Assembly: GCF_019891545.1 (NCBI RefSeq)
Contig: NZ_JAHDIU010000013.1
Coordinates: forward strand, 1-64,000
DNA: 64,000 nt
Direction: 5' to 3'
Source of the DNA: Flavobacterium coralii
Lineage (GTDB): Bacteria > Bacteroidota > Bacteroidia > Flavobacteriales > Flavobacteriaceae
A program made the translations under genes and the position numbers. A model generated the notes under the pieces. That model was not told where the DNA came from. It did not search any database and was given only the letters and a program-made list of their open reading frames with translations. Positions 35,042 to 44,546 of this stretch are shown here, piece after piece; positions within the stretch are counted from its first letter, which is position 1; each line of letters starts with the position of its first letter.

Positions 35042-37105
35042 TTACCATATCTTTACACGCTTATCAGGCGCTATATACATTCCGTCACCCTCTTCAATAT
35101 TAAAAGCTTCATAAAAAGCATCTACGTTTTGTAATGGCACATAAGCCCTGTACATTCCCGGTGAGTGCGGGTCTGTCTTTACCTGGTTCTTAATGGCCTC
35201 ATCCCTCATCTTGGTTCTCCATATAGTAGCCCAGCTTATAAAGAAACGCTGTTCAGGCGTATAGCCATCTATAAGCCCCGGGTTGCCATGCTCTTTAAGA
35301 TATAGCTGAAGCCCGTCATAAGCGGCATTAACCCCGCCAAGGTCGCCAATATTTTCACCAAGTGTAAACTTACCGTCAACATAAGTACCCGGTAGCGGCT
35401 GTAAAGCGCTGTACTGGTCTGCAAGTGCGCCTCCAAGCCCTGTAAACTTCTCAAGGTCTTCATCGCTCCACCAGTTAACAAGGTTACCATCTGCATTATA
35501 ACGCGACCCCGAATCATCAAAACCATGTGATATTTCATGGCCAATTACTGCCCCTATACCACCATAGTTAACCGCTTCATCTGCCCTGTAGTCATAAAAA
35601 GGCGGCTGTAATATTCCTGCAGGAAACACAATTTCGTTATTGCTCGGGTTAAAATAAGCATTTACAATTTGTGGTGCCATGTGCCACTCATCTTTATCTA
35701 CCGGCTTGTTAAGCTCTGCTATATTTTCATTGAAGTTAAACTTCGCAATGTTTTTCATGTTAGTAAACAGGGCGCCTCCGGCTTCTGGGCTGGTAATAGT
35801 AAGTGCCGAATAATCTTTCCATTTATCCGGGTAACCAATCTTAACACGCAGCTTGCGTAGTTTCTCTATAGCATTCTCACGGGTAGATTTTGCCATCCAT
35901 GGCAGGCGGTTAATTCGGTTTTCAAAAGCCAGCATCACATTTTTAATCATGTCTTGTGCCTTTTCTTTAGCCTCTGCAGGAAATTTCTTTTCTACATAAA
36001 GCTTACCAAGTGCTTCGCCAACAGTACCGTTTATAGTGTGCAGGGCGTTAATATCGCGCTTCTCTTCTTTAAGTGCGCCACGCAGGGTTTTGCTGTAAAA
36101 CTCCCAGTTTGCTGTTTCAATATCGGTAGTAAGATAATCAGACGATTTATTTATTAGCGTCCACCTCATGTAATCTTTCCAGTCCTCAACTTTATTTTCT
36201 TTTAAAAGCTGGTCAAGTGCCGCCATATATTTTGGCTGAGATACTATAACCGTATCTACTTTGGCAATACCGATACCTTTAAGGTATGCATCCCATTTAA
36301 TAGAAGGCGCTTCTGCCTGAAGCTGCTTTACAGTCATTGGGTTGTAAGTTTTGCGGCGGTCGCGGCGCTCTACCCTGTCAAGCCTCGGCTCTGCCATCGC
36401 TGTTTCAAGCGCAAGTATATTTTCTGCCGATTTAAGTGCGCGTTTGTTGTCATACCCTAAATAAGTAAGCATACGTGCCACATGTTGAATGTATTTCTTA
36501 CGTTTATCTTTAGAGTCTTCATCATCAGAAACATAATAGTCCCTGTCCGGCAATCCTAAAGAACCCGGGCTTATATATACCACATTGCGGTTACTGTTCT
36601 TGGCATCGGTACCTACACCGGCCCCAAAAAAGCCAAGCCCGCCTTCGGGTTCCATTCCTGTTAGAAGCGCCTGCAGGTCTTTCACGTTTTTAACCTTATC
36701 TATTTTGGCAAGGTATGGCTTTAATGGTGCTATGCCCTGCTTGTTGCGGGCTACAGTATCCATTATGCTCTTATAAAGGCTTGCCGCTTTACCCTGATCA
36801 GATTTAGGGTCAAGCTTTTTGTTTGCGGCGGCTTCCTTAAGTATGGCAAGCGCATCGTTATTGGTCTGCTCACGCAGCTCGTCAAAACTGCCCCAGCGGG
36901 TTTTATTTCCGGGTATATCGGTCTTATCTACCCAGGTACCGTTTACATACCTGAAAAAATCGTCAGCAGGCTTAACCTTAGTGTCCATATACCCAAGGTT
37001 AATGCCCGGCTTTTGTGCTACATTCTTGTTTTGTGCAGTAGTTACAGCCGTTGCGCCTATAATAAGTGCAGCCGCTGCAAGTGTTGCTTTCTTGTTGAGT
37101 TTCAT
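35042..37105 (-). CDS. M13 family (neprilysin-like) zinc metallopeptidase
   Basis: A 687-residue exported endopeptidase. The ATG at 37105 gives a signal peptide (MKLNKKATLAAAALIIGATAVTTAQ); the open frame to 37189 is not used. The zinc motif HEISHGFDD and the third ligand context ENIGDLGGVNAAYDGLQ are present near residues 515 and 580, and NAYFNPSNNEIVFPAGILQPPFYD marks the family. It has all catalytic residues and normal length, so it should be active on peptides in the periplasm. Confidence 0.95.
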   Translation of the reverse strand: MKLNKKATLAAAALIIGATAVTTAQNKNVAQKPGINLGYMDTKVKPADDFFRYVNGTWVDKTDIPGNKTRWGSFDELREQTNNDALAILKEAAANKKLDPKSDQGKAASLYKSIMDTVARNKQGIAPLKPYLAKIDKVKNVKDLQALLTGMEPEGGLGFFGAGVGTDAKNSNRNVVYISPGSLGLPDRDYYVSDDEDSKDKRKKYIQHVARMLTYLGYDNKRALKSAENILALETAMAEPRLDRVERRDRRKTYNPMTVKQLQAEAPSIKWDAYLKGIGIAKVDTVIVSQPKYMAALDQLLKENKVEDWKDYMRWTLINKSSDYLTTDIETANWEFYSKTLRGALKEEKRDINALHTINGTVGEALGKLYVEKKFPAEAKEKAQDMIKNVMLAFENRINRLPWMAKSTRENAIEKLRKLRVKIGYPDKWKDYSALTITSPEAGGALFTNMKNIAKFNFNENIAELNKPVDKDEWHMAPQIVNAYFNPSNNEIVFPAGILQPPFYDYRADEAVNYGGIGAVIGHEISHGFDDSGSRYNADGNLVNWWSDEDLEKFTGLGGALADQYSALQPLPGTYVDGKFTLGENIGDLGGVNAAYDGLQLYLKEHGNPGLIDGYTPEQRFFISWATIWRTKMRDEAIKNQVKTDPHSPGMYRAYVPLQNVDAFYEAFNIEEGDGMYIAPDKRVKIW

Positions 37106-37245
37106 ATTTTGTGTTTTAAACCAAGTTCTACAAAAATATAAAGTTAACCGAAAAAGCCATGCCAAAAGGGCAAAAAGTAGCTTAACCAATCATTTTTAAC
37201 GTTTTAAAACCTGCATTATCTTCTGTTATATGCATGATGCTTTCG

Positions 37246-37253
37246 TAATTTTG
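37246..37253 (+). promoter_or_regulatory. -7 element of the sco promoter
   Basis: TAATTTTG fits TAnnTTTG and lies 10 bases before the ATG at 37264, so the message would have a very short leader, or translation begins at the second ATG (37270). Confidence 0.5.
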
Positions 37254-37263
37254 CAAAAAATAA

Positions 37264-37962
37264 ATGCATATGCTCTCCTTCTTCAAAAAATATAAAATCT
37301 TCTTTATTGTAATGTTGGTGCTTTCGGCTATTATACTGGCACTGTTTTATGACGCACTAAAGCCGGAAAAAAGTTTAAAAATATACAACCCGAGTGATGT
37401 GAACCCCGAGCTGGTGGATACCACTGTGCAATACATTAGCCGCCACCATAAAATTGCCGATTTTTCTTTTGTAAACCAAAACGGCGACACCATTACCCAA
37501 GAAGATTACAAAGGCAAAATTTATGTTGCTGATTTCTTTTTTACCACCTGCCCCACTATTTGCCCTATAATGACAAAAAACATGGTATGGCTTCAGGATA
37601 AAATAAAAGATAATCCAAAAGTTATGCTGCTGTCGCACACAGTTACACCGGAAATTGACAGCGTGCCCGTACTAAGGGCATACGCTACTAAAATGGGCGC
37701 TATAGACGGCAAATGGAATATGGTAACAGGTGATAAGAAAGACATTTACTATATAGCGCGTAAATCATATTTAGCGGTTAAAACCAACACTGTTGGCGAG
37801 CTGTATGATATGGTGCATACCGAAAACTTTGTGCTGGTTGACACCCAGGGCAGGATACGCGGTTTTTATAACGGCACCAACCTTGATAAAGAGGTAGAGG
37901 GCGAAAAGAACGTTAAGCAGCTTTTAGAAGATATCAATTGGTTAAGTAAGCACGAAAATTAG
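37264..37962 (+). CDS. SCO family protein (cytochrome oxidase copper assembly)
   Basis: A 232-residue membrane-anchored thioredoxin-fold protein that binds copper for cytochrome oxidase CuA assembly. One N-terminal helix (about 12-32) is followed by the soluble domain with CPTICPIM (CxxxC, near residue 100) and the later histidine in MVHTENFVLVDTQGRIRG. An ATG at 37270 is an equal start. It lies before feoA on the same strand, 54 bases apart, in a metal-related block. Confidence 0.92.
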   Translation: MHMLSFFKKYKIFFIVMLVLSAIILALFYDALKPEKSLKIYNPSDVNPELVDTTVQYISRHHKIADFSFVNQNGDTITQEDYKGKIYVADFFFTTCPTICPIMTKNMVWLQDKIKDNPKVMLLSHTVTPEIDSVPVLRAYATKMGAIDGKWNMVTGDKKDIYYIARKSYLAVKTNTVGELYDMVHTENFVLVDTQGRIRGFYNGTNLDKEVEGEKNVKQLLEDINWLSKHEN

Positions 37963-38016
37963 CCCCTGAAAGTTAATTTTTTGTAAATTTGTATTCTTAA
38001 TTATTCTAAATAAGCT

Positions 38017-38250
38017 TTGAAAACCACTCTTGCAGGGCTGAAAAAAGGCCAGAAAGCCATTATCACCGAATTTAATATCGACGCTATCCCGCTCAAGCTG
38101 CTTGAAATGGGATGCCTGCCCGGCAATACCGTGGAATTATTGCAAGTTGCGCCCCTGGGCGACCCAATTTACATCAACGTTAACGACAGCCACGTTGCCA
38201 TACGAATGGAAACTGCCGCCGAAATTGACGTTGAAATCATAAGAGACTGA
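38017..38250 (+). CDS. feoA: FeoA family ferrous iron transport protein
   Basis: A 77-residue SH3-like domain protein that supports FeoB. The start is TTG at 38017 (MKTTLAGLKKGQKAIITEF); no ATG fits. The core LLEMGCLPGNTVELLQVAPLGDPIYI and DVEIIRD end match FeoA. A TAAATTTG -7-like element lies at 37984-37991. feoB starts 6 bases after the stop. Confidence 0.9.
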   Translation: MKTTLAGLKKGQKAIITEFNIDAIPLKLLEMGCLPGNTVELLQVAPLGDPIYINVNDSHVAIRMETAAEIDVEIIRD

Positions 38251-38256
38251 CATTAA

Positions 38257-40356
38257 ATGGCAACCCGCACAATAAAAATTTCCCTTATAGGCAACCCAAA
38301 TACCGGGAAAACTTCTGTTTTTAACCAGCTAACCGGGCTTAACCAACAGGTAGGCAACTACCCGGGCATTACGGTAGAGCGTAAACAGGGATCGGTGCGG
38401 CTGCCCGGAAATACTAAAGGCGTTATTTTAGACCTGCCGGGCACCTACAGCCTTAATGCCAGCTCTATGGATGAGAACGTAGTTATAGAGCTGCTGCTGA
38501 ACCGGAACGACAAAGATTTTCCTGATGTGGCGGTAGTAGTTACCGATGTAGAAAACCTGAAACGAAACCTGCTGCTTTTTACCCAGATAAAAGACCTTGA
38601 AATACCTGCCATACTTGTTATAAACATGGCCGACAGGATGGAGAGGAAAGGCATATCGCTTAATATACCACTGCTTGAAGAGCGGCTGAAAACCAAAATA
38701 GCGCTGGTAAGCTCGCGCAAAGGTACAGGTATCACTAAACTGAAAGAGCTTATTACAGAATATGCTTCACTCTCTACAGAGCCTTGCCTTAACGCTTCAT
38801 CTATAGACCCTGAATATTTCGGCAGGCTTCGAAATGCATTCCCCAACCAGTTGCTATACAAGCTTTGGCTGGTTATTACGCAGGATGTAAACTTCGGGCA
38901 GCTTGAGCGTAATGAGATTGAGGACTCGTTTACCAAATCAAAATCAGAACTGAAGCGCCTGCAGCAAAAGGAAACCATCAAACGCTACCAGTTTATAAAT
39001 GATACACTGAAGCAAGGCATGACGGTTGACACCGCAAAGGCGAAAGACCTCCGCGCAAAACTGGACCGTATTTTAACGCATAAAATTTTTGGTTACCTTA
39101 TATTCTTTGCCATACTGCTGGTAATATTCCAGTCTATCTTTGCCTGGAGCAGCGTACCAATGGATCTTATAGACGAAGGCTTTACATGGCTTAGTTCTTA
39201 TACTTCCAATAACCTGCCCCCCGGGAAGCTTACAGAGCTTATAGCCGAAGGTATTATTCCGGGTATTGGCGGCGTGGTAATCTTCATACCCCAGATAGCT
39301 TTCCTGTTCTTTTTTATCTCCATACTGGAAGAAAGCGGCTATATGAGCCGTGTGGTTTTCCTTATGGACAGGATCATGAAACGCTTCGGGCTTAGCGGCA
39401 AAAGTGTTGTGCCGTTAATATCGGGTACGGCCTGTGCCATACCGGCTATTATGGCAGCGCGTAATATAGAGAACTGGCGCGAGAGGCTTATAACCATACT
39501 GGTAACACCCTTTACTACCTGTTCTGCCAGGCTACCTGTTTATGCTATATTAATATCACTAATTATACCGCAGCGCACAGTGTGGGGTATTTTTAACCTG
39601 CAGGGGCTTACGCTTATGCTGTTGTACCTGTTAGGGTTTTTAGGGGCAATAGGTGCGGCCATAATCCTGAATAAAATACTTAAAACCAAATTCAAGAGCT
39701 TCTTTGTTGCCGAAATGCCTAACTATAAAATGCCGTTAGCTAAAAACGTGGGCATTACCGTAGTAGAAAAAACAAAAGCGTTTGTATATGGTGCTGGTAA
39801 AATCATTCTTGCCATATCTATTATCATCTGGTTTTTGGGTTCGCATGGGCCGGGTGATAAAATGGAGCGCGCAGAACAGATTATTACAGAGCAGTACGGA
39901 AACAGCCTTGGAGAAGATAAATTGAAAGATGCAATAGCATCCTATAAGCTTGAGAACTCATACATAGGGCATATCGGTAAAAGCATAGAGCCTGCCATAC
40001 GGCCTTTAGGCTACGACTGGAAGATAGGCATTGCAATTGTTACATCCTTCGCGGCGCGTGAAGTATTTGTGGGTACGCTGGCAACCATATATACCATAGG
40101 TAGTGGTGCCGATGACGAAGCAACCATAAAAGAACGCATGAAACAGGAAACAAACCCTGAAACCGGGCAAAAGGTATTCAATTTCGCTACGGGTATATCG
40201 CTGCTGCTCTTTTATGCCTTTGCCATGCAGTGCATGAGTACGCTTGCCGTAACCAAAAAAGAAACCAACAGCTGGAAATGGCCTGCCATTCAGCTTTTTA
40301 GTATGAGTATTTTTGCGTACCTTGTTTCTTTAATAGCCTACCAACTGCTAAAGTAA
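38257..40356 (+). CDS. feoB: ferrous iron transporter FeoB
   Basis: FeoB imports Fe(II). The 699-residue protein has an N-terminal GTPase domain with GNPNTGKTS (G1), DLPGTYS (G3) and NMAD (G4), then a helical linker, and about ten membrane helices. The GxxG/Cys regions SGTACAIPAI and TTCSARLPVYA are present. It is complete. It is followed by a FeoB-associated peptide and the convergent ZIP gene. Confidence 0.95.
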   Translation: MATRTIKISLIGNPNTGKTSVFNQLTGLNQQVGNYPGITVERKQGSVRLPGNTKGVILDLPGTYSLNASSMDENVVIELLLNRNDKDFPDVAVVVTDVENLKRNLLLFTQIKDLEIPAILVINMADRMERKGISLNIPLLEERLKTKIALVSSRKGTGITKLKELITEYASLSTEPCLNASSIDPEYFGRLRNAFPNQLLYKLWLVITQDVNFGQLERNEIEDSFTKSKSELKRLQQKETIKRYQFINDTLKQGMTVDTAKAKDLRAKLDRILTHKIFGYLIFFAILLVIFQSIFAWSSVPMDLIDEGFTWLSSYTSNNLPPGKLTELIAEGIIPGIGGVVIFIPQIAFLFFFISILEESGYMSRVVFLMDRIMKRFGLSGKSVVPLISGTACAIPAIMAARNIENWRERLITILVTPFTTCSARLPVYAILISLIIPQRTVWGIFNLQGLTLMLLYLLGFLGAIGAAIILNKILKTKFKSFFVAEMPNYKMPLAKNVGITVVEKTKAFVYGAGKIILAISIIIWFLGSHGPGDKMERAEQIITEQYGNSLGEDKLKDAIASYKLENSYIGHIGKSIEPAIRPLGYDWKIGIAIVTSFAAREVFVGTLATIYTIGSGADDEATIKERMKQETNPETGQKVFNFATGISLLLFYAFAMQCMSTLAVTKKETNSWKWPAIQLFSMSIFAYLVSLIAYQLLK

Positions 40357-40364
40357 ACATTACC

Positions 40365-40490
40365 ATGACCCTACAGGAAATTATAACCTATGCGCTGGTG
40401 GCTGTTGCAGTAGCTTACCTTATTAAGAAGTATTTCTTTAAAAAGAAAAAAAAAGGCAACTGTGCCGATGACGACTGCGGCTGCCATTAA
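40365..40490 (+). CDS. FeoB-associated Cys-rich membrane protein
   Basis: A 41-residue peptide, 8 bases after feoB: a hydrophobic helix (ITYALVAVAVAYLIKKYFF), a basic run KKKKKG and a Cys-rich tail NCADDDCGCH. It matches the short FeoB-associated Cys-rich membrane proteins found after feoB in Bacteroidota. The tail may hand metal to or sense metal for FeoB, which is inference. Confidence 0.8.
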   Translation: MTLQEIITYALVAVAVAYLIKKYFFKKKKKGNCADDDCGCH

Positions 40491-40492
40491 GT

Positions 40493-41317
40493 CTATCCCA
40501 AAGCCACATCAAGCACCATCATCACAACAAAACCTGCAATAAGGCCAAGCGTGGCAATATCAGTATTTTTATCGCGTTGGGTTTCGGGGATTACCTCTTC
40601 TACCACCACAAATATCATGGCACCTGCCGCAAAGGCAAGGGCGTAAGGCAGTATGGGGGTAAAAAAAGTAACGGCAACAGCACCCAAAACCCCGGCAACA
40701 GGCTCTACCAGTGCCGATGCCTGCCCGTACATAAAACTACGGGTGCGCGTCATGCCCATTCGTCGTAACGGCATAGATACTGCTATCCCTTCAGGAAAGT
40801 TTTGTATGCCAATACCAATGGCAAGCGTTAACGCCCCGGCTATAGAAGCTTCGGGTATGCCTGCGGCCACGCCGCCAAAAAGCACTCCAACGGCAAGCCC
40901 CTCGGGTATGTTATGCAGGGTTATGGCAAGCACTAACAATGTGGTGCGCTGCCATGGTGTCTTTATACCTTCTTTTTCGCTTTCCTTAAAATTGATGTGC
41001 AGGTGCGGCAGTGCCTTATCTAACCCGAAGAGGAAGATTGCACCCATTATAAAACCCACAGCAGCAGGCATTACTTTGGCAAAGCCTTCGCCGGTGCTCA
41101 TATCTATTGCGGGCGAGAGCAGGCTCCAGTAGCTTGCCGCTATCATTACGCCACCCGTAAAACCCAGCATACCATCGAGTACTACGCGGTTCATATTCTT
41201 GAAGAAGAATACGAAAGACGCACCGAAAGCCGTTAAAAACCACGTGAACAGCGTGGCATAAAGCGCCGCCAGCACGGGCGGTATGCTTTCAAAATAAGCA
41301 ACTATACTGCTAAACAT
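40493..41317 (-). CDS. ZIP family metal transporter
   Basis: A 274-residue ZIP carrier, likely for zinc or another divalent metal. It has about eight membrane helices, and the metal-site helices HNIPEGLAVGVLFGG and NFPEGIAVSMPLRRMG. A histidine-containing loop (KALPHLHINFKESEKEG) may bind metal. It is read from the metal regulator gene: the regulator stop and the ZIP ATG are one base apart, so they are translationally coupled. Confidence 0.9.
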   Translation of the reverse strand: MFSSIVAYFESIPPVLAALYATLFTWFLTAFGASFVFFFKNMNRVVLDGMLGFTGGVMIAASYWSLLSPAIDMSTGEGFAKVMPAAVGFIMGAIFLFGLDKALPHLHINFKESEKEGIKTPWQRTTLLVLAITLHNIPEGLAVGVLFGGVAAGIPEASIAGALTLAIGIGIQNFPEGIAVSMPLRRMGMTRTRSFMYGQASALVEPVAGVLGAVAVTFFTPILPYALAFAAGAMIFVVVEEVIPETQRDKNTDIATLGLIAGFVVMMVLDVALG

Positions 41318-41318
41318 A

Positions 41319-41953
41319 TTATACGACTTTTACAAAAAGGTTAGATGCTATTTTATTGGATACCAAAAGCTGCCTGTCTTTAACAAGCAGTGTAAGCGAC
41401 TGGTCGAAATCTTCGCGCGACACCACTTCTATACCTGAACCAAGCGCAATCTGCTGTTTATCGAGGTACTGCAAAAAGGCCGAAGAGCTGTCTTTCACAC
41501 CAACACATATTACCCGTTTACCGGCAGGCACTTCAGAGAGCAGTTTTTTATCCACTTTTTTAATGTTGCCGTCACGGTCAGGTATCGGGTCGCCATGCGG
41601 GTCTTCAGTAGGGAAATCCAGGAACTCTTCCAGTTTGTTGGTTAGCTTTTCCGATTTTATATGCTCAAGCTGCTCCGCCACATCGTGTACCTCATCCCAT
41701 GAAAAATCAAGTTTTTCCAGCAAAAACACTTCCCACAGGCGGTGTTTGCGCAGCGACCTTCCTTAGTTAAGGAAACGCCTTGGTATTTCTTATATTCCAC
41801 AAGCCCTTTTTCGGCAAGCTTCTGCACCATATCGGTAACAGATGAGGGTTTACTTTCCATTTCGCTTGCAATGGCATTTGTGGTAACGCCTTTATTGGCG
41901 CCGGTAGAAAGATGGTATATAATTTTAAGGTAATTTTCTTCTGAATAAGTCAT
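41319..41953 (-). pseudogene. DtxR/MntR family metal-dependent repressor, frameshifted
   Basis: Two frames together encode one repressor. The first (41953 down to about 41751) has the winged helix MTYSEENYLKIIYHL to VSLTKEGR. The second, from about 41750 to 41319, resumes with RKHRLWEVFLLEKLDFSWDEVHDVAE, the dimer and metal domain, and a FeoA-like SH3 domain to VKVV. In intact relatives about seven residues join KEG to RKHRLWE; here only two bases lie between GGTCGC and CGCAAACACCGC, so about 19 bases are missing and the frame breaks. An internal GTG could still make the C-terminal part. It precedes the ZIP gene. Confidence 0.8.
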
Positions 41954-42062
41954 ACAGCACTTAATTATCCTAACAAATATAACTATAATTTGATTTATTT
42001 AAAAACATTTTTAGATAAGTCTAAATATTCTGCTTTTATTTTTTTAACTAAATTTGGTGCTT

Positions 42063-43202
42063 ATGACACAACAGCATTTCGATTTTATTTTTGCAGGTGG
42101 TGGGCTTGCTACTTTAATGACGTTGCAGCGCATGGTGCAATCGGGCAGCTTTACAGGCAAAAGCATTTTGGTTATAGAGCCTGACAGCAACAAAGGTAAC
42201 GACCGTACCTGGTGCTTTTGGGAGCCAGGCAGCGGCGAATGGGATGGCTTACTAAGCAAACAATGGGATTATGCGCTGTTTGCCGATGCCGGTTTCAGCA
42301 ACAGGATGCAGCTTGCACCCTACCGCTATAAAATGCTGCGAAGTGCTGATTTTTACGGTAGTGTTCGTGGCCTAATCAAACAAAATAGTGACGTAACCAT
42401 TGTAAAAGATAGCGTTACAGCATTTACTGATAATGGCAGTATTGTAACAGTTACAACAGCTTTAAGCACCTACACCTGCAACAAACTCTTCAATAGCATA
42501 TATAAGCCTGAAATGGTTCAAAAAAGCAAATACCCGCTATTGCAGCAGCACTTTATAGGATGGTTCGTTAAAACGGATAAACCTGTTTTTGACAGCGGCT
42601 GCGTTACCTTTATGGATTTTAGCATACCGCAACGCGGCAACACCCGCTTTATGTATGTGCTGCCGCTAAGTGAAACGGAAGCGCTGATAGAATATACGCT
42701 ATTCTCTAAAGACCTGCTGCCGATAGCAGAATATGAAGATGCGATTAAAGATTATCTTACTAACATGGTTAGCCATTATACTATAACCGAAACCGAGAAA
42801 GGCAACATACCCATGACCTGCTACCCATTTTGGGAAGAGAACACAAAAAATATAATAAATATAGGCTCTGCCGGGGGGTGGACAAAGGCAAGCACCGGAT
42901 ATACTTTTAAAAATACCACAAAAAAAAGCAGGGAGCTTATCAGTTTTATGCAAAAGCATAATGATTTCAGGAAGCTGGGAAGCAGAAACCGCTTTTGGTT
43001 TTATGACCTGCTCCTGTTGGATATATTGTATAAAACCAACGAAATAGGGAGTACTATTTTTAGTGCCATGTTCCGCAAGGTGCGCCCGCAGCTCATATTT
43101 AAATTCCTTGATGAAGAAACAACATTTGCCGAAGAGCTAAAGGTAATATGGGCCTGCCCTAAAATGCCTTTTATAAAAGCGCTTTTGCGCAACCTGTTTT
43201 AA
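42063..43202 (+). CDS. crtY: lycopene beta-cyclase
   Basis: A 379-residue FAD-dependent cyclase closing the ends of lycopene to beta-carotene. The ATG at 42063 gives MTQQHFDFIFAGGGLATL with the nucleotide-binding loop; the TTG at 42054 is not needed. RTWCFWE follows near residue 50, and the C-terminal regions PQRGNTRFMYVLPLS and GSAGGWTKASTGYTFKN match the CrtY family. Flavobacteria use it for yellow zeaxanthin-type pigments. No other carotenoid gene is in the window. Confidence 0.9.
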   Translation: MTQQHFDFIFAGGGLATLMTLQRMVQSGSFTGKSILVIEPDSNKGNDRTWCFWEPGSGEWDGLLSKQWDYALFADAGFSNRMQLAPYRYKMLRSADFYGSVRGLIKQNSDVTIVKDSVTAFTDNGSIVTVTTALSTYTCNKLFNSIYKPEMVQKSKYPLLQQHFIGWFVKTDKPVFDSGCVTFMDFSIPQRGNTRFMYVLPLSETEALIEYTLFSKDLLPIAEYEDAIKDYLTNMVSHYTITETEKGNIPMTCYPFWEENTKNIINIGSAGGWTKASTGYTFKNTTKKSRELISFMQKHNDFRKLGSRNRFWFYDLLLLDILYKTNEIGSTIFSAMFRKVRPQLIFKFLDEETTFAEELKVIWACPKMPFIKALLRNLF

Positions 43203-43268
43203 ATGTAGTATTTTTTAGAACAGTATTTCTTTGTAACTTTACAGCCTAAAACTTTAATTATAAAAGAT

Positions 43269-43679
43269 ATGTATCCTGAAGAACTGGTAAAACCAATGCG
43301 CGCTGAGCTTTCAGAAGCAGGTTTTGAAGAATTATATACAGCCGACGCGGTAAAAAATGCAATTTCTAAGCAAGGCACTACGCTGGTAGTAGTAAACTCT
43401 GTGTGCGGATGTGCGGCGCGTAACGCCCGCCCCGGGGCAAGGATGAGCCTTGACAATGGCAAAACGCCAAGCAGCCTGATAACGGTATTCGCCGGGGTAG
43501 ATAAAGATGCTGTAGATGCAGCCCGCGAACTGATGTTCCCGTTCCCGCCGTCATCGCCGGCTATGGCGCTGTTTAAGGATGGCGAGCTGGTACACATGCT
43601 GGAGCGCCACCATATTGAAGGACGCCCTGCCGAAATGATTGCAGAAAACCTAAAAGACGCTTATAACGAATTCTGCTAA
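43269..43679 (+). CDS. BrxA/BrxB family bacilliredoxin
   Basis: A 136-residue thioredoxin-fold protein of the YphP/YqiW family that reduces bacillithiol-mixed disulfides in other bacteria. The active-site motif CGC lies in VVNSVCGCAARNARPG near residue 45. The ending SPAMALFKDGELVHMLERHHIEGR is typical. Bacteroidota homologues often occur without bacillithiol genes, so the thiol partner here is uncertain. Confidence 0.88.
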   Translation: MYPEELVKPMRAELSEAGFEELYTADAVKNAISKQGTTLVVVNSVCGCAARNARPGARMSLDNGKTPSSLITVFAGVDKDAVDAARELMFPFPPSSPAMALFKDGELVHMLERHHIEGRPAEMIAENLKDAYNEFC

Positions 43680-43806
43680 TTATCAGCTAATTAATATTAC
43701 AACCGTGCCAATTGGCGCGGTTGTTGCATTTATATATGCAGGCATACTAAAAGTTTTTAGTATTTTAATAAAAGGTAGTACTTTTACGCGAATTTCTATA
43801 AGCTAA

Positions 43807-44544
43807 ATGGAGAAGGTGCTTTCATACCCGCTATCAGCGGTGTTTTATATTGTATTCCTGCTGATATTGGTTATTTTTCATCCTGTACAGTGGTTCTGCT
43901 TTAACGTTTTAGGATATGATGCCCATAAGAAAAGCGTTGATATCCTTAACTGGCTCCTTATGCACTGCACTAACATACTGGGGACAACGTATAAATTTCA
44001 TGGTATAGAGAAAATACCGCAGGGCGTTCCGCTTATTATTGTATCGAACCACCAAAGCATGTATGATATACCACCGATCATTTGGTTCATGAGGAAGTTT
44101 CATCCAAAGTTCATCAGTAAAAAAGAACTGGGCAAGGGTATACCAAGCGTATCTTATAACCTCAGGCACGGCGGCTCGGCACTTATAGACAGGAAAGACC
44201 CCAAACAGGCACTGCCTGCCATAAAAGAGCTTGCGGAATATATTGAAAAGCACAAACGCTCGGCAGTAATTTTCCCCGAGGGTACCCGCAGCAAAACAGG
44301 CGTGCCGAAACGATTTTCTGAAAACGGTCTTAAAATCCTTTGCAAATACGCACCTTCTGCCTACATTGTTCCGGTGAGCATCAACAACTCATGGAAACTG
44401 TTTAAATTCGGGCAGTATCCGCTTGGGCTTGGCAGCAGCATTAGTTTTAATGTGCATGAGCCTTTTGCCGTAAAGAGTATTCCTTTTGCTGAGCTGATGG
44501 AACGTACTGAGAGAGAAGTAACACAAGGAGTAAAAATTAAATAA
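43807..44544 (+). CDS. plsC: 1-acyl-sn-glycerol-3-phosphate acyltransferase
   Basis: PlsC transfers the second acyl chain to make phosphatidic acid. The 245-residue protein has an N-terminal membrane helix, the catalytic NHQSMYDIPP (HxxxxD motif) and the substrate site FPEGTRSKTG. The start ATG at 43807 fits the helix. It lies 2 bases before the desaturase gene, so the two are coupled in fatty-acid use. Confidence 0.92.
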   Translation: MEKVLSYPLSAVFYIVFLLILVIFHPVQWFCFNVLGYDAHKKSVDILNWLLMHCTNILGTTYKFHGIEKIPQGVPLIIVSNHQSMYDIPPIIWFMRKFHPKFISKKELGKGIPSVSYNLRHGGSALIDRKDPKQALPAIKELAEYIEKHKRSAVIFPEGTRSKTGVPKRFSENGLKILCKYAPSAYIVPVSINNSWKLFKFGQYPLGLGSSISFNVHEPFAVKSIPFAELMERTEREVTQGVKIK

Positions 44545-44546
44545 TT

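Noticed and set aside
41319-41729. C-terminal metal-repressor frame as an independent gene
   Set aside because: Its start would be a GTG within the repressor, and the preceding frame carries the missing winged helix; they are halves of one broken gene.
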